From: Methanosarcina sp.
Lineage (GTDB): Archaea; Halobacteriota; Methanosarcinia; Methanosarcinales; Methanosarcinaceae
Assembly (NCBI RefSeq): GCF_028693135.1
Contig: NZ_JAQUVZ010000031.1
Span: 1 to 38,155 of the forward strand
Length of the DNA stretch: 38,155 nt
Direction of reading: 5' to 3'
A program made the translations under genes and the position numbers. Below are positions 26,836-36,270 of the stretch, one piece after another. Positions within the stretch are counted from its first letter, which is position 1, and each line of letters starts with the position of its first letter. Below the pieces are notes generated by a model. It had not been told where the DNA came from, did not search any database, and saw only the letters and a program-made list of their open reading frames with translations.

Positions 26836-28050
26836 TTACTCATGTCTCAGTGCATCCACAGGAGCCAATTTTGCAGCCTTGCTTGCGGGATAAACCCCGG
26901 CAGCAACTCCCACAATGAGTGCAACGATGAGGCCTGCCTCAAAGATGTAAGGGGAATAAAGGAAGGGGAGATTAAGGATATTTGTGACGGCATAAGCCCC
27001 TCCTACTCCCACCCCTACCCCCAGGAGGCCTCCGAAAAGGCTAAGAATAACGGATTCTATGAGAAAGAGCAGAAGAACGTCGGTGCCTGAAAACCCAAGT
27101 GCCTTCATAATTCCAATCTCCCGGGTACGTTCCGTAACTGTGACAAGCATGATGTTCATTATTCCTATAGACCCTACAAGCAGAGAAATCAGAGCCACTA
27201 CAACCAGGAAATTCTTAAGAGAATCCGCAAGCTGATTCGTCTGTTCAAGGATATCTGCCTGATTGAATATGGTATAGGGCTTTGCGTCTTCATCGTCGAT
27301 ATCCCGTGAAGAGACTCCGAAGTTCCGGGCAAGCCGTTTATCTACCTCGTCCGAGACAACGTCCAAATCCTCAAGGTTGTCGGACATGGCAAAAAAGGCT
27401 GAGAAATCATCTTCTTCGAGCATCTGGTTGATGGTTGACACGGGAATAAAAATGCTCGTGTCCCGATTGATTCCCCCTCCTCCGAAAGATGTACCAGGGC
27501 TTTCAATGATGCCTTTTACCTTGAACTTCCGGGTCACCGTCCTGCCCCCTTCCAGACGCAGGGTAATGTCTATAGAACTGCGGGTGGATATGTTCCTGTC
27601 AAATTTTTCGTTTGCAACTTCGGATCCGATTGCTGCCGAAAACGCATCCTGGTTGCTTATGAAGCTGCCACTTTCCATAATTATATTTGCAGTCTCCTCA
27701 TAATCTCCAGTTACTCCCGCGATTTCTATATTTTTCTTCTGAGAGAAGGAAGTTACCTCCCCAAGCTGCTGTTTTATGGGAGAAACCCCGCTGATTCCGG
27801 GAGTTTTTTTGATGATTTGCAGCTCATTGTTGTAAAAAAGGTTAGGTTCCTGACTGTAAATAATAATAAAATTGGAACCCTGGGCATTTATCTCCTCTTC
27901 AAAAAAAACATTGAAACTCTCCCCAAGAGATACGTTTGCAACTACCGCAGCAATCCCTATGATAATGCCAAGCATAGTCAGGCCTGAGCGGAGCTTTGCG
28001 CTTGATATGCTTCCAAGAGAGATACCGATAGCTTGCTTTACCTTCAGCAT
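26836..28050 (-). CDS. MacB-like ABC transporter permease, cassette 1
   Basis: This 404-residue permease has the MacB/FtsX plan. One membrane helix lies near the N-terminus (RSGLTMLGIIIGIAAVVANV). A large extracellular MacB-PCD domain spans about 45-270, and three C-terminal helices follow (NFLVVVALISLLVGSIGIMN, then ESVILSLFGGLLGVGVGVGG and AGLIVALIVGVAAGVYPASK). The characteristic VTERTREIGIMKALG coupling segment is present. The ATG at 28050 follows GGGTGG; the ATG at 28062 has no site. It is very similar to the permease at 33757-34971, with the same length. Its ATPase and COG1361 partners lie 2.6-4.5 kb away, separated by a divergent kinase gene. Confidence 0.92.
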   Translation of the reverse strand: MLKVKQAIGISLGSISSAKLRSGLTMLGIIIGIAAVVANVSLGESFNVFFEEEINAQGSNFIIIYSQEPNLFYNNELQIIKKTPGISGVSPIKQQLGEVTSFSQKKNIEIAGVTGDYEETANIIMESGSFISNQDAFSAAIGSEVANEKFDRNISTRSSIDITLRLEGGRTVTRKFKVKGIIESPGTSFGGGGINRDTSIFIPVSTINQMLEEDDFSAFFAMSDNLEDLDVVSDEVDKRLARNFGVSSRDIDDEDAKPYTIFNQADILEQTNQLADSLKNFLVVVALISLLVGSIGIMNIMLVTVTERTREIGIMKALGFSGTDVLLLFLIESVILSLFGGLLGVGVGVGGAYAVTNILNLPFLYSPYIFEAGLIVALIVGVAAGVYPASKAAKLAPVDALRHE

Positions 28051-28942
28051 ACACCCACCCATTTTAAAGTTTCGGGGAGTTTAATTTTGGAATGAATCTT
28101 CATAAATCTTCAGCAGGAAATCCCTGAGTCTTTAGCTCAGGGGTAGTTGACGCAGGTATAGAGGGACTTAAGGGGCTTCAGCCCTCAGGCAATCCATTCA
28201 GGATTTATTTCCAAAAACTCCTGGATATTAATGTACAAATATATCCCAGTATGATACTAATGTGATAATATACTCCAGTAGATATTAATCTTCAAATATA
28301 TAATAGATCACTGTTTGAATAAATGGGGGATTTTTCCATGGGTGCAGCTTTCGGCAGGTAGACGTAAAATTCCATTCAATTTTCTGTTGATATCGATTTT
28401 GTCATAACTTTTGAAATTATATTTAAATCAAAAACTACTACATGTTGACCATATCATCATTAATATCTATTTACAATAAATAGAATAAATGACAAAGTGG
28501 ATTAAATATATATTCCGGATGACACTGATTTTCAATAGAACCTACAAAAAAATAACAATCAAAGATTTTTATATGTTAGGATATGCTTGATGCTGAATAT
28601 AGGCTGGGTGATCTGTTACCAATGGTTTTCTGATGTAACACAGGCGTTAAAAAATGAGCCAACCTCACAACATTGTAAATTAGCACATTTCTTATATATG
28701 CTGATGTTATATGGTAAGAAAGATAAGCATGTGTAGGAAATACTGAAAGTTAAGACTAAAGAATAGATAAATATGAAGTATCATTCTAAAAATTTTATAA
28801 ACTTATCCCAAATATGTTAAACTAGATTTAGATTGCTGAAAGTTGGCATCTATACCTTCACAGCCTTTGCTTCATGCCCCATTCAAATCCAAACTATGCG
28901 CTGAAATATGCACTATTGTAAACACATGGAGGGGGAAAGATT
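28051..28942. other. Intergenic region with IS605-like relic hairpins
   Basis: No coding sequence is supported in this 890-base AT-rich gap. At 28122-28142, CCCTGAG-tctttag-CTCAGGG, followed by GGTAGTTGACGC, resembles the ends of IS200/IS605 elements. A second hairpin, AGGGGCttcaGCCCT, lies at 28171-28185. The rest contains promoter-like AT stretches for the plus-strand kinase gene. Confidence 0.45.
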
Positions 28943-30379
28943 TTGATAAACAATACTGACAAAGACCCCGAACTTTTTTCAAACATTCAACAGAGCTCCC
29001 AGCTCTCCGCCGTATATAGAGATATCGAAGAACTGACCGAACTACTTGTTGCATATTTTAAACAAGGGATTGAAAAAGGAGATCACTGCCTCTGGACCGT
29101 TACGGATTCGCAGGCAGCTGAAAGAGCAAAAAATGAACTTGAGAAGGCAGGAGTGGATGTCGAGAAATACATCACTTCGTCTCAATTAGAGATTCTGCCA
29201 ACCGGCACACTTTCTAAAAGTATTCTCCTGCTTGAATCCGCAGTAAAAGAACTTGTGGATGAGAAAAGCGGAAAAGCCTTTTCCGAAAGGTTTTCTGGAT
29301 TTAGAATGAATCTCGATATTAATAGTGCCGGAAGCTCCTTCAAGCCCTGCCTTGAAAGGTTAGAAAAAAGCCTTGAAGAAATCGGTCCAGATAATAGAAA
29401 CCTCACATTTCTCTGTACCTCCCTGCTTGAAGAATTATCAGGCAGCACACTTATTGAGCTGGTGGAGGAAAAGGGCGTTCTCGTTAAAAGAAAAGGCAAA
29501 TGGGAATATCTGGTGAACACCTGCAACATAAACGGGCAAAAAGAGCTGGAAACCACCCTTCTCAAAGCAAAAAAAGATGCTGAAGCCACCAACAGGGCAA
29601 AAAACAGTTTCATAATGAATATGAGCCATGAGCTTCGGACCCCTCTCAATTCAGTAATAGGCTTTTCTGACCTGCTACTGGAAGGAGCGTTTGGGCCCAT
29701 GAATACAAAACAAGCAAAGTACGTCAACAATATCCTGATAAGCGGGAAAAGCCTGCTAGAAATTATTAACAACCTGCTTGACATCTCAAGGCTTGAAGCC
29801 GGTGAAAAAACCCTCAAATATGAGGATGTGGACGTAGCAAGCCTCATTGGAGAAGTGAGGATGAGCCTCCTTTCGCCTGCTTCGATCAAAAAGGTCACCG
29901 TTGAATTGAATATAGACCCTTCTGTGAAAAATATTCGGGCTGATATTACAAAATTCAGGCAGATCCTGTATAACCTGATCAGCAACGCCATAAAGTTTAC
30001 TCCTGCAAGAGGAAAGGTAATCATCAGTGCCTGTAAAAAAGAAGGAGTTCTTGAGGTCAAGGTTTCGGATAATGGAATAGGGCTTTCAAAGGAGAGCCAC
30101 GAAAAGATATTTATGCCCTTTACACAGGCAGATTCTTCTGCCGCCCGTGGGTACGGGGGAGCCGGCCTTGGGTTATATATTGTCCGGAATTTCATAGACC
30201 TTCACGGTGGAAAGATCCGGGTTGACTCAGAAACCGGAAAAGGAAGTACGTTTACATTCACCCTTCCGGCAGAATCGGAAAATGCTCCTCTCCCGGAGAA
30301 TAAAACGAAAAAAGCAAACTCTTCTCTTAAAGGAGTAAAATCGAAAAAAATGGACTCGACACCTGAACCAGGAAATTGA
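28943..30379 (+). CDS. Sensor histidine kinase with N-terminal MEDS domain
   Basis: This 478-residue soluble kinase has an N-terminal MEDS-like sensory domain (about 20-190; FSNIQQSSQLSAVYRDIEEL, KQGIEKGDHCLWTV), a domain found in methanogen and methylotroph regulators. A HisKA dimerisation domain with the phospho-acceptor histidine in NMSHELRTPLNSVIG lies near 230. The HATPase domain has the N box QILYNLISNAIKFTP, G1 DNGIGLS and G2 GYGGAGLGLYIV. No membrane helix or receiver domain is present. The TTG start is supported by GGAGGGGG about eight bases upstream. No response regulator gene is adjacent. It sits in the middle of the split ABC cassette, on the opposite strand. Confidence 0.93.
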   Translation: MINNTDKDPELFSNIQQSSQLSAVYRDIEELTELLVAYFKQGIEKGDHCLWTVTDSQAAERAKNELEKAGVDVEKYITSSQLEILPTGTLSKSILLLESAVKELVDEKSGKAFSERFSGFRMNLDINSAGSSFKPCLERLEKSLEEIGPDNRNLTFLCTSLLEELSGSTLIELVEEKGVLVKRKGKWEYLVNTCNINGQKELETTLLKAKKDAEATNRAKNSFIMNMSHELRTPLNSVIGFSDLLLEGAFGPMNTKQAKYVNNILISGKSLLEIINNLLDISRLEAGEKTLKYEDVDVASLIGEVRMSLLSPASIKKVTVELNIDPSVKNIRADITKFRQILYNLISNAIKFTPARGKVIISACKKEGVLEVKVSDNGIGLSKESHEKIFMPFTQADSSAARGYGGAGLGLYIVRNFIDLHGGKIRVDSETGKGSTFTFTLPAESENAPLPENKTKKANSSLKGVKSKKMDSTPEPGN

Positions 30380-30661
30380 AATTAGAAAAACAGCTACTTA
30401 ATAAGAGAACTTAAATTAAAATATCCAGTAAAAATAAGCCGGACCCAGTGGAAGATACCCATCAGAACAAATTGATTGAGGGATACCGGAATTACTCCAA
30501 TAATCTCCCTACCAATCAGGGGGTTGTAACGGCAGTGAGCGGTCTGAAACTGCCTATACTTCCGACGCAACTCCCAAAATTTATGTTTAAATATTTATCT
30601 CCCTATCTCTCTGGCTTCTAATAAATCTTATTTCAGGACGATTTTGGTTTCTCCGGAGTCC

Positions 30662-31918
30662 TCATTTGTTTTCCCTCTGTCTTTTTCTGTAAATCAGTAC
30701 ACCGGCCACAGCGAGGGCAACAAGCAGGATACCAATTACAATCAGACCTGAACTAATTCCCTGTTTTTCCTCAACCTGCTGAATACGAAGATTACTTACC
30801 AGATTTTCGTGGTTGTTTATGCCGTTGCCGTAACTTGCAGAAAGACTAAGATTTATCGGTTCAGAGGTTCCCCCTATGTTTTCCGAAGATTGATCTGCTA
30901 TGGCATCAAACTCTATTGTGAAAAGCTCATCAGCATCCATGGGCCCGATGAAATATTCGGCAGGGTAAAATTTCACCCCTTCAGCTTCAGGTTTTATGCT
31001 TACAGAGTCAAATCCATTTGGGTGGGTATTTGCCACATCAAACTCGAGGGTAGCTTCACCGTTTACCAGTCTGAGGGGTTTTGAAGAGATCACCCTTACA
31101 TTCGAAGAGTCAACTTCAAGCGGAATATTCTTCCGGCTATTGTAGTCAAAAGAATTGCCCTCGATTACAAGTTCAAGGTTGTGAGTTCCTTCACTTGCAT
31201 CTTCAGAAACCATAATGTTAAATGTTAGTTTGATGCTATCTCCGGGACCAAGGAGCCCCATTTCTCCGTAGGGAACCTCAAGAACAACTACTTCATCAGA
31301 CAGTGGTCTCAAAACGGCAGCCTGGATTCTCGCATTGGTATCATAGTCTTTTCCATCAATGGTAACAGTAGGAGTTGTTGCGGTATTGCTGAGGGTTACT
31401 GTAACAGTACCTCTATCTCCGGGCATGAAAGCTTCAGGGTTAGAGATTACCTCTTTGAGTTCCAGAGTACCTTTGCTGTCAAAGGTTTCAGTACCTATCC
31501 TTATATCGAAAGTTTTCTCACTCCAGGGGCTGGTTTTATCGATCCTTGTACGGATGTCAATTGACCTGGTTCCCTTCTGAGCGTCCTTGTCCACGAAAAG
31601 GTGAAACTCTTTGGATGCAAATTTGTCGGGAGAAAGAGCCCCTATATTCTGCACCGCGTTTGCCTGGGAATCAAGAGAAAAGGGATATTCAGGGATTATT
31701 TCAATATCAACATCATCTGCCCGGTCTCTACCTACATTTTCTACCTGAACTGTAAGATCCAGATACTGCCCTATTTTAGCAGGGTAAGGGTTTGTTTCAA
31801 CTATTGTAATTTTCAGGTTTGCACTGGCAGTTGCCGCAGAAGCAGGTGCTGCAAAAAGAAATGAAACTAAAAGCAGAAATATAACTACAAAAGTAATTGG
31901 AGTCTTCAGTCCTGTCAT
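30662..31918 (-). CDS. COG1361-type secreted, membrane-anchored protein, cassette 1
   Basis: This 418-residue protein has a signal peptide (PITFVVIFLLLVSFLFAAPA, cleavage likely after ASA). The extracellular part is built from Ig-like/CARDB-type repeats, for example LDLTVQVENVGRDRADDVDI and GTVTVTLSNTATTPTVTIDG. A C-terminal membrane helix (GLIVIGILLVALAVAGVLIY) is followed by RKRQRENK. COG1361 proteins are linked to S-layer and envelope structures in Methanosarcina. It is about 75 percent identical by eye to the protein at 35014-36258. In that cassette the gene sits between the ATPase and permease genes and probably feeds or receives the exported cargo. The ATG at 31918 has AGGATGA spaced six bases upstream; GTG at 31924 is possible. 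Confidence 0.88.
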   Translation of the reverse strand: MTGLKTPITFVVIFLLLVSFLFAAPASAATASANLKITIVETNPYPAKIGQYLDLTVQVENVGRDRADDVDIEIIPEYPFSLDSQANAVQNIGALSPDKFASKEFHLFVDKDAQKGTRSIDIRTRIDKTSPWSEKTFDIRIGTETFDSKGTLELKEVISNPEAFMPGDRGTVTVTLSNTATTPTVTIDGKDYDTNARIQAAVLRPLSDEVVVLEVPYGEMGLLGPGDSIKLTFNIMVSEDASEGTHNLELVIEGNSFDYNSRKNIPLEVDSSNVRVISSKPLRLVNGEATLEFDVANTHPNGFDSVSIKPEAEGVKFYPAEYFIGPMDADELFTIEFDAIADQSSENIGGTSEPINLSLSASYGNGINNHENLVSNLRIQQVEEKQGISSGLIVIGILLVALAVAGVLIYRKRQRENK

Positions 31919-32507
31919 TCTCACTCATCCTGATTGACTAAATTTGGAAACTTCATTGGATGTTCTGGTTTACTCCGAATTATTCTGATTATCATATTAT
32001 TCTGAATATTATATTAGTCTGTTTTATCCTGAAAAGATTTTGCACCAACTATGTTGGTCGAAATCACATTTATTGTGAAACCCAACGCCAGGAAAATCAA
32101 GGAGATCATTACTCAAAAGAAGAAAGTGGAAAAGGTTTCTAATATAGTGAGATCCAGGGGATTTAAGTCCGGCTAGTTCAGCAGATTTGGAAGTAATATC
32201 AAGAAATCGATCAGGCTCCTTCTGTTGGTAAAAATCCCGACCTTCCAAAATACAGTTGCAAGAAGACAGGTTCTCCCTGAATAATTTATTGGATTTATTC
32301 CAAAATAACCTCAACTGGCATCTCTCGTTCTTTCTTTTCACGCGCTGCGCTCCTCTTGAACTCACCTGCGTACCGTAGATCTAAACGAACTCAGTAGCTG
32401 TGTTGTGGGATCTAATACCAGAATATCAACTATGTAGCAGGAGACGACTGTATTATTTTGAGTATTGGATAATTCCGAGTACACTGAATCTTCCGAATTA
32501 TTCCAGC
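31919..32507. other. Probable insertion between cassette 1 ATPase and COG1361 genes
   Basis: In cassette 2 the same gene junction is only 12 bases. Here 590 bases intervene. A 12-bp direct repeat, TCCGAATTATTC, occurs at 31974-31985 and at 32492-32503, close to the two genes. Removing what lies between would bring the genes to about 70 bases apart. Inside is a 113-codon minus-strand frame with no recognised domain and a GGAGCGCAGCGCG block like the IS200/IS605 relics elsewhere in the window. The element may be a degenerate transposon. Confidence 0.45.
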
Positions 32508-33395
32508 TTATTCCGAGTTTTTCTGGATCATTCCGTCTTTTACGAGCACTATCCTGTCAGCATACTTCGCAATATCCGGATCATGTGTAATCATCACGAT
32601 AGTCCTGCCCTCTTCATTAAGTCTGGTAAACATGCCGAGGATTTCACAACCTGTTTTGGAGTCCAGGTTTCCTGTGGGTTCATCCGCAAGGAGAATTGCC
32701 GGGTCATTGATTAGAGCTCTGGCAATAGCTACCCTTTGTGCTTGCCCTCCTGAAAGTTCACCTGGCTTGTGGTGCATGCGGTCCTCAAGCCCAACCATTT
32801 TAAGAAGGTCTTTTGCCCTTTTGCGCGCATCTACACCCTCTCTTGTATTAGCATAGGTGGGCAGTTCGACGTTTTCAAGAGCTGTAAGCCTTGGAATTAG
32901 GTTGAAGGTCTGGAACATAAAGCCTATCTCAAGTCCCCTGAGCCTGGCAACCTCCTTATCGGATAGTGTATTGATATCAAGGCCTTTAATCATGATTTTC
33001 CCTTCTGTAGGTCTGTCGAGAAAACCTATGAGGTTCATAAGTGTACTTTTTCCTGACCCTGAAGGGCCCATTATAGCAAGAAATTCTCCTTCCCTTACTG
33101 TCAGGTTGATGTCACTAAGAATGGGGACTTCCATATTTCCCAGAGTATAACTTTTTTTGACATCGATCACCTCTATTACCGGGGGCCCTTTTTGCAAAGT
33201 TTCTCCTCCGGCACCGCTGTCCGGGCGACTTGAACGGGGCAATTCACACTTAAATGGCTCTTTGTCTGAAGTTTTATCCGAGGCAAAAAGGCCTTCTTCC
33301 GGGGGCATCCTTTCTTCATTTCCACTACTTCTGCCTGCTTCCGGATTCGAACCTCCAGGAGACGAAACTTCATTATTGAGTATTTTAGTCTTCAT
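32508..33395 (-). CDS. MacB/LolD-type ABC transporter ATPase, cassette 1
   Basis: This 295-residue ATPase is of the LolD/MacB class. Walker A is MGPSGSGKSTLMN. The signature is LSGGQAQRVAIARAL, Walker B is ILLADEPTGNLDSKTG, and the switch histidine is in VMITHDPDIAKYADR. The first 70 residues (rich in Ser, Gly, Pro and Glu, such as SSPGGSNPEAGRSSGNEERM) form an extension not found in the cassette 2 ATPase. GAGGG before the ATG confirms the start. It powers export or envelope remodelling with a MacB-like permease, here encoded about 4.5 kb away on the same strand. Confidence 0.93.
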   Translation of the reverse strand: MKTKILNNEVSSPGGSNPEAGRSSGNEERMPPEEGLFASDKTSDKEPFKCELPRSSRPDSGAGGETLQKGPPVIEVIDVKKSYTLGNMEVPILSDINLTVREGEFLAIMGPSGSGKSTLMNLIGFLDRPTEGKIMIKGLDINTLSDKEVARLRGLEIGFMFQTFNLIPRLTALENVELPTYANTREGVDARKRAKDLLKMVGLEDRMHHKPGELSGGQAQRVAIARALINDPAILLADEPTGNLDSKTGCEILGMFTRLNEEGRTIVMITHDPDIAKYADRIVLVKDGMIQKNSE

Positions 33396-33756
33396 AAACC
33401 CTCAGTCATTGTTCAAACTTTAGATATATTATTTTACGGAGTATTGTACAATATCAATATTTCCTGGTTTTAAGCTTTAAGTGTTTGTTATACACATTAT
33501 TTTGTAATATAAAATCTGCAAAAGAATTAGTTTTATTGACCAAAATTTTAAATTTTTTATACATATTCATCAAGTATGGTGCCAAGTTTGAGAATCTCTA
33601 TGCAGGCTCGTTTAATAATTTCAATTTTTAATTGAGCTGGCTAAAAATGGAAAACTGGAACGAAAAAACTGAAAAAGAAAAGCTGGAAATGAATAAAGCC
33701 GAAAGATGCTGAATAATGAAAAGATAAGGGTCATTTTTTTCAAACTTGAAAGACCC
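33396..33756. promoter_or_regulatory. Intergenic region, promoter of cassette 1
   Basis: No gene is present in this 360-base gap. A TATA-like AATAATATATC (about 33425-33435, minus strand) lies some 35 bases before the ATPase start. The gap separates the 3' end of the cassette 2 permease from cassette 1. Confidence 0.45.
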
Positions 33757-34971
33757 TTACTCATACCTTAAGGCATCCACAGGATTCATGCTTGCAGCCT
33801 TTCTTGCGGGATACATCCCTGCACCTACACCTACAATGACCGAAACCAGAATCCCAATTTCGATTAACTTGAATGGAAAAACCGGTGGAAGTTTGAGGAC
33901 AGTTTCAAGGATGTAAGCTCCAAGCCCACCTATTGCAGTCCCCATCAGTCCCCCGAAGACGCTGACCATCACGGACTCCAGCAAAAAAAGGGATTGAATA
34001 TTGGAGCTGCTGTAACCTACGGACTTCATTATACCAATTTCTCTTGTACGTTCGGTAACTGTTACGAGCATGATATTCATGATCCCTATCGAACCCACGA
34101 ATAGTGAGACTAAAGCAAGGACAAGCAGGAAAGAACTTAAGGCATCTCCTAATGCTGCGGTCTCTTCAAGGACATCTACCTGATTGAATATGGTATAAGG
34201 TTTTGCGTCTTCATCATCAATATCCCTTTCAGGAATTCCAAAGTTTCGAGCAAGCCTTCTATCCACTTCATCCGAAACATCCCGGATATTCTCAGAGTTT
34301 TCTGCCATCGCAAAGAAAGCTCCATAGTCCTGTTCTCCAGTCATCTCATTCAGGGTAGAAATAGGGATATAAACTATCATGTCTGTACTGCCATCTCCCC
34401 CTACAATAGTTTCTTTTGAATCCTCCAGAATTCCTTTTACTTTGAAGCTTTTACTTACAAGCGTGCCGTCCTCCTGTCGAAATGCAATATCAACATTGCT
34501 TCTATGAGAGATACTCCTGCCAAATTCCTCTTTTGCAAGGTCATACCCAAGAACAGCAGAGTAAATGTCCTTATCAATCAGGAAACTTCCCTCTTCCATC
34601 TTAATTCCCTGGATTTCCTGAAAGTCCCCATTTACACCCACAATGCTCACGCTTTTAGTATCTGAAAGAAAGCTAATCTCTCCAGGTATTATTTTCCTGG
34701 GAGATACTCCGGAAATTCCGGGAGTATTTTCAATGATTTCAAGCTCACTTCCATAGAAAAGGTTTGGCTGGTCACTATATGCAATTATAAAATTTGAGCC
34801 TACAGAGGTGACCTCATCTGTAAAAAATTGATTGAAGCTGGCTCCAAGTGATGCGTTTATGATTACTGCTGCAATACCTATCACAATTCCGAGTGTTGTG
34901 AGTGCAGACCGAAGCTTGGAGCTGCGTATACTTCCAGAAGCAATACGGGCTGCCTGTACAAATTGTATCAT
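33757..34971 (-). CDS. MacB-like ABC transporter permease, cassette 2
   Basis: This 404-residue permease is a close paralog of the one at 26836-28050. It has the same N-terminal helix (RSALTTLGIVIGIAAVIINA), extracellular PCD domain and three C-terminal helices. The coupling motif VTERTREIGIMKSVG lies before the penultimate helix, and it ends MYPARKAASMNPVDALRYE. GGGGGGT stands five bases before the ATG at 34971. The gene follows the COG1361 gene by 42 bases, completing an intact operon of ATPase, surface protein and permease. The lack of a periplasmic adaptor is normal for a single-membrane archaeon. Confidence 0.94.
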   Translation of the reverse strand: MIQFVQAARIASGSIRSSKLRSALTTLGIVIGIAAVIINASLGASFNQFFTDEVTSVGSNFIIAYSDQPNLFYGSELEIIENTPGISGVSPRKIIPGEISFLSDTKSVSIVGVNGDFQEIQGIKMEEGSFLIDKDIYSAVLGYDLAKEEFGRSISHRSNVDIAFRQEDGTLVSKSFKVKGILEDSKETIVGGDGSTDMIVYIPISTLNEMTGEQDYGAFFAMAENSENIRDVSDEVDRRLARNFGIPERDIDDEDAKPYTIFNQVDVLEETAALGDALSSFLLVLALVSLFVGSIGIMNIMLVTVTERTREIGIMKSVGYSSSNIQSLFLLESVMVSVFGGLMGTAIGGLGAYILETVLKLPPVFPFKLIEIGILVSVIVGVGAGMYPARKAASMNPVDALRYE

Positions 34972-35013
34972 ATTTTACCCCCCAAATATGATATTTAGCC
35001 AATCATCATCTGC

Positions 35014-36258
35014 TTATTGTTTTTTCTTTCTGTAGATTAGAAAGGCTGCAGGGATACAGACCAAAAGAAGTCCACCCGCAATTGCAGCTGTAGAGCTATT
35101 CCCAGGAGACTGGGAATCAGTTTCAAGTTTCAGGTTACCTGCGACATTTTCATGCCTGTTAATCCCATTGTTGTAGTTTGCAGTTACATTCATAATTATG
35201 GCTCCCGACTCTTCCTTAATGGCTTCCGAGTTGTCTATCATTGCATCAAACTCTATTGTGAAAAGCTCGTCAGGATCCATAGGTCCTATGAAATATTCTG
35301 CAGGGTAAAACTTTATACCTTCAGCTTCAGGTCTTATGCTGACAGAGTTAAGCTCGTTGGGGTGGGTATTTGCTACATCAAACTCCACGGTAGCTGTCCC
35401 ATCTATCATCCGTAGTGGTTTTGAAGGAATGACTTTTATATTCGAAGAATCCACTTTAAGCGGAATATTCTTCTTGCTGTTGTAATCAAAGGAGTTTCCC
35501 TCAATTGCAAGTTCAAAATTGTGAATTCCTTCCCTCGCATCATCTTCAACCTCTACATTGAAGGTCAACTTGATACTGTCCCCCGGGCCCACAAGCCCCA
35601 TTTCATAATATGGAGCTTCACTAACAGTTATTCCGTCAGATAGAGGTTTCAAAACCGCAGCCTGGATTCTCGCATTGGTGTCATAGTCTTTTCCATCTAT
35701 AGTAACTGTAGGCGTGGTTGCTGTGTTTCGAAGGGTTACTGTAACAGTACCCCTATCTCCAGGCATAAAGATTTCAGGAGATGAGATGATTTCCGCAAGC
35801 TCAACAGTACCTTTGCTGGTAAAGGTTTCAGTACCTATCCTTATATCAAAAGTCTTCTCACTCCATGGACTGTCCTGTCCAGTTCGGACGCGGATATCAA
35901 TTGAACGAACTCCTTTCTGGGCTTTTTTATCAACATACAGATAGAATTCCTTTGTAGCAGTTCTTCCAGGATTGAGAGCTCCAATGTTCTGGATGGTGTT
36001 TGCATTTGAATCCAGAGTGAAAGGATACTCAGGGACTATCTCGATGTCAGCATTATCGGCTTTGTCCCCTCCGACGTTTTCCACCTGTATGTTCAGGGTC
36101 AGGTATTCTCCTATCTTTGCAGGATAAGGATTTGTTTCGACGATCGTTACTTTCAGGTTTGCGCTCCCTACGGCTGCAGAAGCCGGAGACGCAAAAACAG
36201 AAGCTATCAGAAGCAAAGAAAAAAAAGCTGCAATAATACGCTCTTTAATCAATTCCAT
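35014..36258 (-). CDS. COG1361-type secreted, membrane-anchored protein, cassette 2
   Basis: This 414-residue protein has the same build as the paralog at 30662-31918. A signal peptide (AAFFSLLLIASVFASPASA) comes first, then Ig-like/CARDB-type repeats starting TIVETNPYPAKIGEYLTLNI. A stretch shared almost unchanged with the paralog includes DSPWSEKTFDIRIGTETF, and a C-terminal helix (TAAIAGGLLLVCIPAAFLIY) ends RKKKQ. GGTGGGG precedes the ATG at 36258. The gene starts 12 bases after the ATPase gene ends and 42 bases before the permease gene, so all three are one operon. I infer that the protein is the extracellular partner or substrate of the transporter. Confidence 0.9.
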   Translation of the reverse strand: MELIKERIIAAFFSLLLIASVFASPASAAVGSANLKVTIVETNPYPAKIGEYLTLNIQVENVGGDKADNADIEIVPEYPFTLDSNANTIQNIGALNPGRTATKEFYLYVDKKAQKGVRSIDIRVRTGQDSPWSEKTFDIRIGTETFTSKGTVELAEIISSPEIFMPGDRGTVTVTLRNTATTPTVTIDGKDYDTNARIQAAVLKPLSDGITVSEAPYYEMGLVGPGDSIKLTFNVEVEDDAREGIHNFELAIEGNSFDYNSKKNIPLKVDSSNIKVIPSKPLRMIDGTATVEFDVANTHPNELNSVSIRPEAEGIKFYPAEYFIGPMDPDELFTIEFDAMIDNSEAIKEESGAIIMNVTANYNNGINRHENVAGNLKLETDSQSPGNSSTAAIAGGLLLVCIPAAFLIYRKKKQ

Positions 36259-36270
36259 GTATTCCCCACC

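Noticed and set aside
29182-30195. 337-codon minus-strand frame
   Set aside because: Antisense shadow of the histidine kinase, Ser/Leu-rich, without domain or ribosome binding site.
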